DNA from: a virus
Virus record (IMG/VR): IMGVR_UViG_3300042446_002107
Coordinates: 28,298-92,297 of that record
Reading direction: 5' to 3' (one strand)
DNA: 64,000 nucleotides
Position 1 is the first letter of the stretch, and the number at the start of each line of letters is the position of its first letter. The position numbers were made by a program, and so were the translations under genes. Below the pieces are notes generated by a model. The model was given only the letters and a program-made list of their open reading frames with translations. It was not told the DNA's origin and did no database searches. Below, in pieces: positions 30,507 to 39,449 of the stretch.

Positions 30507-33500
30507 AGTTTTCCTCCGAATATAGATGTAACTTTTGGCTTGTTTGTTTTTTTCATTTCTTTGAGCAAGTCTTTCGCTGCTGCAATAATTTCCTCAGCTA
30601 TAGAGTCCTTGAGGGTTGACTCAACAGACTGGCCTGCTTTGGCGCTCTTAGAGTGAGAACGAGCGTCTTCAATATTGAAACCATTCGGGTGAGCAAACTT
30701 GACATTATTCAGACCACGCTTGGCAAAGTCGTCTTTCATCTTTTGTGACGCTCTGTATTTACGCAGCATAGACATGCTTGCTGTATCTAACGATTGTCCC
30801 CCGCCCATAGAGTAAAAGTATTCAATTTCTTCTTGAGAAAATCCGGCTTTTCTTAACTTGTCAGCAATCGATACGGCATCAACAACGTCGGAAATGTCTT
30901 CTTTCGCCGAGGCGGCCTCAATCTTGCTCAACGGAACGTTTATTTGTTCGATATCAGCAACGTCAAATCCGCCCAAAATCTGAGCCTCAAAAGGTTCCCT
31001 GGTGGAGCCTTCGGGTAGTTTCTTGTCGAACGAAGATGGCATTTTTCCACTAGAGCTTCTTGATGCGTTTGCGTTTGAAAAATCGTTATTCAAAGAAGAA
31101 GAGAGCATGTGTAAAAGGGCTTCTCGTTTTGTTTCTTCAGCGTTTACTCCGTCGGCATTAAGGATTGCGTCAGCTACGTCGTCCCTGTTACGTGAGTTAA
31201 GCATTACGGGCCTGTGAGCCGAAGTGAGAGCATTGCCTCGTCCGTAAGCGACCCGGTTTGACACTCCAGGGCGCAAAACTATTTCCATATCACCCAAGGC
31301 CGTTAGGCCGTCTCCAACTAAATCTTCGTCCCCTACTTCAAACACACCATCTGGTCTGAGATTTCCAGGCATTCCGCCTTTTGTAATCTGAGCACGTTTT
31401 GCATCTATGTGAGATTTATGAACGAGATATCCACTTACTGGCATCATGTCTGGGTCAAGAGAGCTTGGTAGACCTATTCTTGAATAATATTCGCTTGCGT
31501 AGTTTTTAGGAGACATTCCTACCGTCTTGCCTGAAGCGGGAGCATCGATAGTCTTTCCACTACTAAGTCTCTTTCCTTTACGCATTTTTGCCAATCTGCC
31601 AACAGATTCTCTTTCCGCGGGAGCATCTGGCGAACGTTGTCTCCCTGCATCACGAATGGCTGCATCAAGCTCTAGTTCACGAGCTCTTGCTGCTGGGCCG
31701 GGTCTTCTTGTCAGAGCACTAGTCTGTCTTTCCTTGGCTCGTGCTGCGTAGTCTGGATTGTTTGAAAGACCAATCGAGCCAAGCTGAACAAAATTTCCTT
31801 CTGCGTACTTTTCGTCCACAAGGGTGCCCACGTTTTTGGTCAAACCGTCCATGAGTTGAGATATTTCGTTTTTACTAATGTCGGTTATTTCTCCCTCTTT
31901 CCACTTGTTTTCAGCTCCAAGGCGCGCTTCTTTAATACCCCAAGCGTCTTGGAAGATTTTTCCTAGGGTCAAAGCTTCAATTATGTCCGTTTGTATTTCA
32001 TTAACATTCAAAGGGAGTCGTAATTCTTCCGAAAGTGAACTGTTTCCTACGTTTATTCCTGCCCACCTATGGTGACCGTCAACAATAAACCCATCACTTG
32101 CAGTAAGGATGGGCTGCATAAACCATTGCTTTTTCATTTCTTCTAGGTATTTTGTTCTAAAGTCTTCGTCCGATATTCCAGGATTATCAGCTCTTATGCC
32201 CTCGGCAACTTCTATGGCTTTTTCTTGTATTTGCCTAGCGGTACCGTCTACTTTTGATGCAACTAGCTGCTGCTGTGATGGAGCATAATCACCAGGATTT
32301 ACCTCTTTAAGGATTACCGAAGGTTCGCCGTTTTCTGGCTCAATAACTCCATTTAGCCATTCTATGAATGGTGTCTCCAAGTTTACTTCAGTGTCGTTCC
32401 AGTCAGTGTTTTCATATAGCCAATTTTTCGAAGCATCAGACATTTTGTCGTAAGAATCACCCTTGTGTTGTTCTTGTGTTTTGTCCCCAAATTGATTCCT
32501 TAATGAATGTTTTTCTGAAACTATCTCATAAAGTTTTTTTGAAATCTCTTCGTCTGTTAATTCTGGTTTACCCTTTTTGACTAGACCAGCGTTGGCTTTA
32601 ATTACTGCTGCATTAAGTTCTTCTGCGAACTCTGCGTCTACTGCAGCGTTTCTTTTTATAGTCTTTGCAGGTTCAAACTTTCCGGCGGCTTCTCCGGCTT
32701 TAAGCGCTCTTACCGCGACAGTATCGTAGCCTGCAGACCTTCCGTTTGTCTGAGGCATTTTTTCTCTATCAATACCGATATGCCCCGAGCACAGCAAGTT
32801 TTGTGCCGGACTATACAAAGCGCAAAGGTCTGCTTGATAGCTGTCTACGTAGTTCTTTTCCATTTCCTTGACAACTGCAGGGTCTCCATAGTCTAAATCT
32901 GGAGAATCTTTTTTATACTGTTCTTGATACTGAACCCATTTAGGGTGAGGGTTTTGGGCGTCAATATGTTTCTTTGCAGCATTTTTAACTTCTTCTTCAA
33001 ATGCTTTTTGTGATTGCTCGGTCAATCTTAGGTCCTGGTCTTTAACAGCAACGTGATGCCCCAACATCATTAACGCAATAGCTGTCGGCACGTCGTCCAC
33101 TTCATAAAGCGAGTCGTTTGTAGCACTTACTGATTTTCTCTTAGATTTCTTTACTTTCCCACCGAAAGACGCAGAGAGTTCTGCTTCGGACATGTCGTCT
33201 AAGTTTTTTCCGTCGGCGTTAAGGACTTTGTCAAATATTTCAAAAGCCTTAACTGCAACTTCTTTTTCTTGCCTTTTTCTTTCAGCTAAATTCTCTGAAG
33301 AATCAATAGTTCGGCCGGAAGACAGTCTTGAAGAGCGCTCGTCTGGACCCATTCCTGAGTATCTTTGCGCTCTGCGTGATGTTCTTTTTGCTTCATCGTC
33401 TGGAGAAGCAAACGGGGACCTTATGGAGCCCGTGGAAGAAAGTCTCTCAATGTCGTCATCTGTTGCGCGAACACGTACTCTTCTATCGAAACCTTCATGC

Positions 33501-36500
33501 ATTCTGTATGCAGTATTCTCGGCTCTTGCTAACAGGTCTTCTTCTGGAGTATCGGCGATTAAACGAGCAACGTCTGGGTGGATGTCACCCCTTGACAGTG
33601 GGTCAGCCGAGTCCCCCTGTCCTCCTCCAAGAATGGATTTAACTTCCCTAACCTGAGAAGACATTGACTTATTTCTTAATTCTGTTCTTTGCTTGCGCGT
33701 AGCGGGAGCGCCCAGTACGTCTTTCTTTCCAGAAGACAAGCGGGAACTTGAGTCATCAGACGACAAGTGAGGGGGTAGTTCGTCAAAACCTTCTCCGAAA
33801 GAACCACCAGCGTCCACAACCTCGTCTACAACTGTTTTGCTTGAGGTTTCTGAGACGGAATCGTAATCACTTCTTGAACCCGTAGATTCCTTACCTGATT
33901 CACGGCGCGAGTTAACGTACTTGTCTGCTACTGCTTTGATTTTTTTACCGTGGCTCTGCGCCCAAATTGCATCAGTTTTGTTTGTCTCCAAACTGTATGC
34001 CATGGAGTCAATGACCTCAACAGAGTCTTTTTGATAAGACAACTCTGCTCTTACTGTTCCGTCGGGGTCTATCCCCGTAATGCGAAGGCGTCCAGGTGGA
34101 GCAACAAAGCGTTGGTCGTCTTCTCCTGCTGAAGGAAAGAGGCCTCTGTCTCCCTCGCGAACCTGTACAACTACGCGGCGAGCGGTTTTCCCAGTTTCTT
34201 TGTCGCGAATTCCTTTTTCTGGCATGTCCAGCTTTTTTGTTTTCGTCGTCAGAACCTTGCCGGAAACAAATTGAGGCATTTCAATTTCTTTGCCTTCAAT
34301 TTTTCCTCGTAGAACTCCTGAATCGAAATCAATAACTGTTTCTATCTCGAACGGGTCAGCAATAGACGTTCCGTCGATTACTTCCATGACTGGAATTAGC
34401 AAATTTTGAACTTGCTGGACAACGTCGCCTTCTTCAGATGATTTTTCATCAACCGTAAGTCCCAATCTCTTTATTCTGGCGTTTCTTTTGTTTATTGCTC
34501 TTCCGGCCCTGGTCTGAGCCGCAGGGTCAAGCAGTTGTCCTACGTCCGAAGATGCAATGTCTCCGAGTTCTTTGACTGCTTTTTTCTGCTCTGCAGTTCC
34601 GCGAACCCGGCGACGTTCTTTTGTTGCGTGGTCTTTTGCTTCTTGCTTGCTCTTTAAGGACACGTTCTTTTTTGCTGGAGGAGAAATTAAATCCTTAACA
34701 CTCTGGTCTAGGTTTTTCTTTAATTTGGCAGTCGTCGACTTGTCTCCTGCGTCACGCATGTTTTGTACATACTGCTCTTTTATGACGTCAATCTTTTCAA
34801 TTAGGTTTTTAGCCTCGTCGGAAGATGGGTCAAGAGTGCTTAGGTATATTTCGTCATCAGCCAGGCGTCGAATTATCTTCTTCTCTGGCATTTTTTCTAC
34901 AGACTTACGAAGGTCGTCGAGAGCTGCTATTTTTGCAAGTTCTTCAATTTCAACATCATCAAACAGTCCTTCTCTTTCACGGACTGCCTTAACGGATTCT
35001 TTAAATCTGTCTTTTTCTCCTCTAGCTCCGATGCCGTACTTTTTTCTCCACGCTTTTGATGCTTCGTTGTATCTAGTGTCGTGGAAGTCCAATTCCATTT
35101 GCGTTTGCTTCTTAAGATTCTCTAGATATCCCCTTATTGACTCTTTCTCGTCTTCAGGCAGGGACGGGTCAATCTCGAAATCATTAAGTTTCTTTAACGT
35201 GTTATTTGAAGCATCTCTCTGAGATTCAATAATTGCAGCTTCTGAAATCATTTCATCTTCAGGAAGGTCTTTGAATCCCGTCTTGAATTGTTTTATTTCC
35301 TCACGAAGAGCAGAAGCAATGCGTTCGTCCCTGTCCCCTAGCGCTTCTGTTATGGATTCTTCCGGCATGCCGTCCGGAACGACGGAGTCTGGACGAATAG
35401 TGAACACGTCGTCCATGTCAACAAGCGCTGCGGTCTCGTCACCAAGAGCTCTGTCAATCGACGCTCTACTATCGCCTATGTCGTCCATAAAGGCTAAAGC
35501 TGCGTCAATGTCGTCTCCGTATATTATGCCTCTCGCGCGAAGGGCGTGTAGTTCTGCTGCTACTTCAAGAGCCCAAACCTCTGAGCCTTCTTTGTATGCA
35601 TCTCTTGGATACGCTCCAGCAAGAGGTGCCACAGATTTGATGCGCTCCATGGCGTCTTTTAAGGAATCCAGGTTTATGTCGTCCGCTACGTCGGTCATTA
35701 TCGCCATAACGTCATCGCCGGACAGTCTGTAGATTGAGTCTACGTTTCTTGTCCCTTTAACGATTCCGTTTCTGTCTACTATGGGAACAGATATGAAACC
35801 TTTGCTGTCTATCTGTTCTTGAATTTTCGCCATGAATACTTGAAGCTGAATACTATGTGCGTGCTCGTGAAGCATGATGTGACTAGAGAAAGAGTAGACA
35901 CCATCAATTAGTCCAGCCATTCCTCTTGCGGTATGGTCTACGTTGACAAGAAAATCTGCAACCGCTAAACGACCTTCGGCTTCGCTTCGTGCGCCAATCG
36001 CAGAAATTGCCAATCTTTCATCTGGTCCCATGTTTGGAAGCATTGTTTCTTGATTTTGTAGAATTTCTTTCATGTTTATATGAATAACGCTACGTAGTTC
36101 TCCGGGAACTTTGCCCATTACGGGGTTGCCGGCTTTGTCAAGAACTGGTGTTCCGTCTGGTTTTAATCGTGGAACAATAGAGGGGGCATCTCTGTACATT
36201 CCTGTTCCAGCTTCGTCATCAGATAAAAAGTTATATTCAACTCTTCCAAGCACTCTCGCTGTTGATGGATTTTGCATGAATTGGTCCAAGAGTGTTTCGA
36301 ACATTGCTCGTTCTGTCTCTTGATACCTTCTAATGTCAGAATCAATAAGTCTTTTTTGTTCTTCGTTTGATAAACGATTCCACCCTGAAACTGATTTAAG
36401 TCTTGCTTCAGTAAACTCTCTGACTTCTAAATCAGTTAGACGAGATGCGTCTCCACCAGAAGAAGTGTTTAAAATCTTTAAGTCCCATCCAGCAGCACCG

Positions 36501-37672
36501 TCACTATCAACATGCATCTTCTGTAATTTTTCGACAGCCTGGAAATGAGCATTTGGGTCACTGGGGTCGATTCCTAAAGCATCATAGATACGTACTGCTG
36601 AGGCTTTTTGTCTCGCAATATCGTCCTGTGCACGTATTGCTCCGTTTTTGAACAGACGAAGATTTTCTGTGACAGGGGTGTCGCGCCATGAAGGCGGCTT
36701 TAATTTGTCTCCATAAAGGTCTTCCCAGTATGCGCATCGGGAAATAAACTCTGGACTTGCAACGCCTCTTGCTTGTTGACTGCCGCCGTATAGGTAACCA
36801 AAAAAAGCATTAGCGTTTGTTCTCAACCCCTCGTATTCGCCTTCTGCCGTAAGTCTGGCTGCTTCCCTTGCTGCGAAACGTGAAAACTTTGAAGCACTAA
36901 AACCGAAGCAGTTGGAACCAGTTGCGTCAGTGAACTGATTTGCTGCCGGAGTTCCTGGAGGGCATCGAAACTTGTTGTTCTCGTCTCTCAGGATACCAAA
37001 AACAGCTGCTGCTCTACTTAAAAGAGAGCCTCCCGGAACTCGTGATTCAAGACTCGCGCCTGGAAGTCTTTTTTCTTCAGGATTATCGATTTGATATTTT
37101 CTTTGAGCATTTCGTCTTTCTTCCATGGTCATGCCGGAAGAAATAGCAAAAGGGTCAATTATCTTTTCTGACTCAGGGATTATGTCGTCAGTTTTTGGAT
37201 TTACTTTAAATTTTCGTAACTGAATCTGAGGTTCTGATTGAATTCTCGAAATCATTTCCTGAAAAGACTTTGGTTGATTTTCGTCTCTAGGAATCCAACC
37301 CACGTTCGGCATGGTTCCCATTCCCATGCGCGACGTATACGACGGGCTTATGACAAGACGAGAGCCTGGTTCCCACTTGGCTGATTTGTCCCAGCGATAG
37401 CCGAACTCATTTGAGGCAACACCGGGACGAGTGTCTCCAGTGAATTCTCTTTTTTTATTATCAGTATCTTCGGCTGTTTTTTTTCTTAAACTAAAAACGT
37501 CACCGACTGCTTTTAATGCAAGTTCTGGCTCTAGTCTTCCAGTAGATACAGAAGAATTTATTGACTGCCTAAAGCGAAGTGCTTTTTCGTTGAATCCACC
37601 GCAGCACGACAAAGGCACGATAAGCCGCGCCGAAACTACGATTCTTTCCCTATTTATAGGGGCATCCACCAT
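30503..37672 (-). CDS. giant polyvalent polyprotein 2 (zincin, ParB-like, unknown segments)
   Basis: An uninterrupted frame of 2389 codons. Exact RLSSG copies start at residues 1311, 1449 and 2035. Variants are RLSSTG at 1410 and RSSSG at 2205. N-terminal landmarks are a Cys23-Cys24 pair and CPPG-x6-FTD-x3-S-x-C. A zincin has LHEHAHSIQL (His602, Glu603, His606) and a downstream EVAAELHALRARG that may supply the third ligand. A long charged coiled region follows (about 800-1100). After 1449 comes a ParB-like domain with ILTASDGFIVDGHHRWAGI (Asp1865 to Arg1869). The last two segments are unknown. It belongs to the head operon between the 560-residue acidic protein and small head proteins. It is probably packaged and processed by the prohead protease (inference). 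Confidence 0.88.
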   Translation of the reverse strand: MVDAPINRERIVVSARLIVPLSCCGGFNEKALRFRQSINSSVSTGRLEPELALKAVGDVFSLRKKTAEDTDNKKREFTGDTRPGVASNEFGYRWDKSAKWEPGSRLVISPSYTSRMGMGTMPNVGWIPRDENQPKSFQEMISRIQSEPQIQLRKFKVNPKTDDIIPESEKIIDPFAISSGMTMEERRNAQRKYQIDNPEEKRLPGASLESRVPGGSLLSRAAAVFGILRDENNKFRCPPGTPAANQFTDATGSNCFGFSASKFSRFAAREAARLTAEGEYEGLRTNANAFFGYLYGGSQQARGVASPEFISRCAYWEDLYGDKLKPPSWRDTPVTENLRLFKNGAIRAQDDIARQKASAVRIYDALGIDPSDPNAHFQAVEKLQKMHVDSDGAAGWDLKILNTSSGGDASRLTDLEVREFTEARLKSVSGWNRLSNEEQKRLIDSDIRRYQETERAMFETLLDQFMQNPSTARVLGRVEYNFLSDDEAGTGMYRDAPSIVPRLKPDGTPVLDKAGNPVMGKVPGELRSVIHINMKEILQNQETMLPNMGPDERLAISAIGARSEAEGRLAVADFLVNVDHTARGMAGLIDGVYSFSSHIMLHEHAHSIQLQVFMAKIQEQIDSKGFISVPIVDRNGIVKGTRNVDSIYRLSGDDVMAIMTDVADDINLDSLKDAMERIKSVAPLAGAYPRDAYKEGSEVWALEVAAELHALRARGIIYGDDIDAALAFMDDIGDSRASIDRALGDETAALVDMDDVFTIRPDSVVPDGMPEESITEALGDRDERIASALREEIKQFKTGFKDLPEDEMISEAAIIESQRDASNNTLKKLNDFEIDPSLPEDEKESIRGYLENLKKQTQMELDFHDTRYNEASKAWRKKYGIGARGEKDRFKESVKAVREREGLFDDVEIEELAKIAALDDLRKSVEKMPEKKIIRRLADDEIYLSTLDPSSDEAKNLIEKIDVIKEQYVQNMRDAGDKSTTAKLKKNLDQSVKDLISPPAKKNVSLKSKQEAKDHATKERRRVRGTAEQKKAVKELGDIASSDVGQLLDPAAQTRAGRAINKRNARIKRLGLTVDEKSSEEGDVVQQVQNLLIPVMEVIDGTSIADPFEIETVIDFDSGVLRGKIEGKEIEMPQFVSGKVLTTKTKKLDMPEKGIRDKETGKTARRVVVQVREGDRGLFPSAGEDDQRFVAPPGRLRITGIDPDGTVRAELSYQKDSVEVIDSMAYSLETNKTDAIWAQSHGKKIKAVADKYVNSRRESGKESTGSRSDYDSVSETSSKTVVDEVVDAGGSFGEGFDELPPHLSSDDSSSRLSSGKKDVLGAPATRKQRTELRNKSMSSQVREVKSILGGGQGDSADPLSRGDIHPDVARLIADTPEEDLLARAENTAYRMHEGFDRRVRVRATDDDIERLSSTGSIRSPFASPDDEAKRTSRRAQRYSGMGPDERSSRLSSGRTIDSSENLAERKRQEKEVAVKAFEIFDKVLNADGKNLDDMSEAELSASFGGKVKKSKRKSVSATNDSLYEVDDVPTAIALMMLGHHVAVKDQDLRLTEQSQKAFEEEVKNAAKKHIDAQNPHPKWVQYQEQYKKDSPDLDYGDPAVVKEMEKNYVDSYQADLCALYSPAQNLLCSGHIGIDREKMPQTNGRSAGYDTVAVRALKAGEAAGKFEPAKTIKRNAAVDAEFAEELNAAVIKANAGLVKKGKPELTDEEISKKLYEIVSEKHSLRNQFGDKTQEQHKGDSYDKMSDASKNWLYENTDWNDTEVNLETPFIEWLNGVIEPENGEPSVILKEVNPGDYAPSQQQLVASKVDGTARQIQEKAIEVAEGIRADNPGISDEDFRTKYLEEMKKQWFMQPILTASDGFIVDGHHRWAGINVGNSSLSEELRLPLNVNEIQTDIIEALTLGKIFQDAWGIKEARLGAENKWKEGEITDISKNEISQLMDGLTKNVGTLVDEKYAEGNFVQLGSIGLSNNPDYAARAKERQTSALTRRPGPAARARELELDAAIRDAGRQRSPDAPAERESVGRLAKMRKGKRLSSGKTIDAPASGKTVGMSPKNYASEYYSRIGLPSSLDPDMMPVSGYLVHKSHIDAKRAQITKGGMPGNLRPDGVFEVGDEDLVGDGLTALGDMEIVLRPGVSNRVAYGRGNALTSAHRPVMLNSRNRDDVADAILNADGVNAEETKREALLHMLSSSLNNDFSNANASRSSSGKMPSSFDKKLPEGSTREPFEAQILGGFDVADIEQINVPLSKIEAASAKEDISDVVDAVSIADKLRKAGFSQEEIEYFYSMGGGQSLDTASMSMLRKYRASQKMKDDFAKRGLNNVKFAHPNGFNIEDARSHSKSAKAGQSVESTLKDSIAEEIIAAAKDLLKEMKKTNKPKVTSIFGGKL
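30506..31060 (-). other. polyprotein 2 segment 5: unknown C-terminal segment
   Basis: Residues 2205-2389 start at the variant RSSSG (31046-31060). Helical, with REPFEAQILGGFDVADIEQI and a basic end. Confidence 0.4.
31061..31570 (-). other. polyprotein 2 segment 4: unknown beta-rich segment
   Basis: Residues 2035-2204 start at RLSSG (31556-31570). MPVSGYLVHKSHIDAKRAQI and LGDMEIVLRPGVSNRVAYG look like a compact fold, but I cannot assign it. Confidence 0.5.
31571..33328 (-). other. polyprotein 2 segment 3: ParB-like domain
   Basis: Residues 1449-2034 start at RLSSG (33314-33328). The C-terminal half has the ParB/Srx motif IVDGHHRWAGINV. The first 300 residues are helical, with Cys in LCALYSPAQNLLCSGH. 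ParB-like domains occur widely in polyvalent proteins. Confidence 0.65.
33329..33742 (-). other. polyprotein 2 segment 2: short charged segment
   Basis: Residues 1311-1448 start at RLSSG (33728-33742) and contain RLSSTG at 1410 (33428-33445). Probably disordered and helical (SSQVREVKSILGGG, DLLARAENTAYRMH). Confidence 0.5.
33743..37672 (-). other. polyprotein 2 segment 1: leader, zincin, coiled region
   Basis: Residues 1-1310. They hold the Cys motifs, HEHAH zincin and long charged helices. This is the longest segment without an exact LSSG. A partial AISSG at 176 is not counted because it lacks the basic residue and leucine. Confidence 0.6.
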
Positions 37673-37687
37673 GGTGGTGCTCCCTTC

Positions 37688-39370
37688 CTAGATTTCGTCG
37701 ACTGAATCTTCAAGCAATTGAAACTCAACAAGGGAAGCCATGAACTCTGCATCGCTAACATCTTGACTCTTTTCGTCACTACCTGCTAACCAGTTACCAG
37801 GAATAAGACTTTCAAGCTTCAACGCCTGAGCTCGCTTCATGATGTGCTTCTTTGCTGCTTCTTTATCTTTTGCGCGGCCATAGGCTTGGATTGCGTTTCT
37901 TAGGTCAGTCTCTGTAGCGATTGGGTATGAACCGTCTTCAAGAGCGGTTCCTTCCTTGGCCATTTCCATACGACGTTCTTCAGAAAAGGCTTGCTTGATA
38001 GCTATCTCTGCAGCCTCTGCTTCAATGTCCTCAATCTCGTCTGCTTCGTACTTGTCGTAACCGAGAACTTCTCCGTCTAGTGCGACGAACACATCGTAGG
38101 ACTTGCCGTCAAATCCTTCTATTTCTACAGCGTAAGCATCAAAACCTTCGAACACGTCAGGCTCTACTGCGATAACTGTTCCGTCAATTGACTTAACTGC
38201 TATTTCTGCTGCTTCCGTGAAGTCAACAAGAGTGTACGCACCGACTTCTGATTTCTGCTCAAAGCTTGAAGAGTCAAGCTTGTGGAATCCAAGCATTTCT
38301 GCGCTGCTTCCGTCTACGAAAACTTCATTAATTGAACCATCTTTAACTTGCACGTCAATTACGAACATGTCTGCATCTGACGAGTATCCAGAATCTACAA
38401 CGACTCCGTCGAACATCTTTTCAGCCATTCCTTCAACGTGGAGAATTCCAGGCATTCCTTTTTCGGACACACAACCGCCAGGGCAGTCATCACAAACAGG
38501 AGAAGAACCACCATAAGCTTTACGCTCAAGAGCACAAAGATAACCAGAAACACCAACGTCAGAAGCTTTGAGGCCAAGCGACTTTATACGTGACTGACGA
38601 ATCATTTCCCATTCAGAATCGCGAGCAGAAAACGACTTAACACCTAGTTCTGCGTCTTCATCCTCTTCTTCTTCTTCTTCTTCATCATCTTCATCTTCAT
38701 CTTCAGGGTCCATGCCTTCTACAGCCATGTCTTCTTTGTCCAAGACTTCTTCTTCTTCTTCTTCGTCATCCATCATGGATGCACCCATGCCTTTTTTCTT
38801 TCTCTTCAAAGGCGTTTCTTCGTCTTCTGCGTAAGTTTCGTCAGGCATTATTCCCATACCCTTCATTTCTTCGTCCTCTTCGTCCTCTTCCATTACGGGG
38901 AGAGCTACGCCCATTCCTTTTTTCTTCTTAGGCATTGCATACATGCCCATCATCTTCTCTTCGTCTTCTTCTTCCAACATGGGTACATCCATGCCCTTTT
39001 TCTTCTTTGGCATGAAAGCGGCCATTTCGTCTTCGGTCATTTCTGGTTCGTCGGATTCGTCACCCATAGCAATAGGTGCTCCATTCGTTTTCTTTTTCAT
39101 TTTCTTAGCCATAGGAGCAGCCGTCATTGGCTCGTCGGTGTTCTCCATGTCTTCGTCTTCGGCGGGTTCGACTACTGGAACCATTTTCATTTCCACCGGC
39201 ATAGCGCCGCACTTACCGCAAAGCTCTGCACCCTTGACGTATCCGCATTCGGAAGTAGAGGCACCCTTGGCGCACTTAAGCACATCGCCGTTTCCGTCAA
39301 TGCTTACTGTAACTTTTTCGTCGTAATTCATACAACTCCTATTAGTGCAAAGGAATGACCGATAGACCAT
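37688..39370 (-). CDS. acidic capsid-associated protein with KKKKGM repeats and PepSY-like domains
   Basis: 560 codons. The N-terminus has Cys pairs (CTNRSCMN, ELCGKCGA) like a zinc ribbon. Residues about 75-240 alternate KKKKGM-type basic clusters with Glu/Asp runs and Met. Another Cys cluster (SSPVCDDCPGGC) follows. Then come PepSY-like strands (VGAYTLVDFTEAAEIAVKSI, YAVEIEGFDGKSYDVFVALD). The C-terminal domain (GSYPIATETDLRNAIQAYGR, KKHIMKRAQALKLESLIPG) is one I have seen fused to phage head proteases. No separate scaffold is seen, so this may be the scaffold or internal head protein (inference). A promoter with a perfect TATAAT lies upstream. Confidence 0.6.
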   Translation of the reverse strand: MVYRSFLCTNRSCMNYDEKVTVSIDGNGDVLKCAKGASTSECGYVKGAELCGKCGAMPVEMKMVPVVEPAEDEDMENTDEPMTAAPMAKKMKKKTNGAPIAMGDESDEPEMTEDEMAAFMPKKKKGMDVPMLEEEDEEKMMGMYAMPKKKKGMGVALPVMEEDEEDEEMKGMGIMPDETYAEDEETPLKRKKKGMGASMMDDEEEEEEVLDKEDMAVEGMDPEDEDEDDEEEEEEEDEDAELGVKSFSARDSEWEMIRQSRIKSLGLKASDVGVSGYLCALERKAYGGSSPVCDDCPGGCVSEKGMPGILHVEGMAEKMFDGVVVDSGYSSDADMFVIDVQVKDGSINEVFVDGSSAEMLGFHKLDSSSFEQKSEVGAYTLVDFTEAAEIAVKSIDGTVIAVEPDVFEGFDAYAVEIEGFDGKSYDVFVALDGEVLGYDKYEADEIEDIEAEAAEIAIKQAFSEERRMEMAKEGTALEDGSYPIATETDLRNAIQAYGRAKDKEAAKKHIMKRAQALKLESLIPGNWLAGSDEKSQDVSDAEFMASLVEFQLLEDSVDEI

Positions 39371-39389
39371 TAACCATTAAATGTCTCTA

Positions 39390-39418
39390 ATTATAACCTA
39401 TCACGCTATACGTGCGTG
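39390..39418 (-). promoter_or_regulatory. promoter and operator-like inverted repeat before the acidic head protein
   Basis: On the minus strand a perfect TATAAT -10 lies at 39390-39395. Just upstream, where a -35 would be, is CACGC-7-GCGTG (39402-39418), an inverted repeat. No TTGACA-like -35 is seen, so an activator or repressor may bind the repeat. It is the only gap in the stretch between polyprotein 3 and the capsid gene long enough to hold one, apart from the capsid leader. Confidence 0.5.
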
Positions 39419-39449
39419 AATTGGTAACAGTAGATAGTTCAATTAAATT

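Noticed and set aside
37133-37147. AISSG at residue 176 of polyprotein 2 as a further cleavage site
   Set aside because: It lacks the basic residue and leucine of [R/K]LSSG and is not followed by a basic residue.
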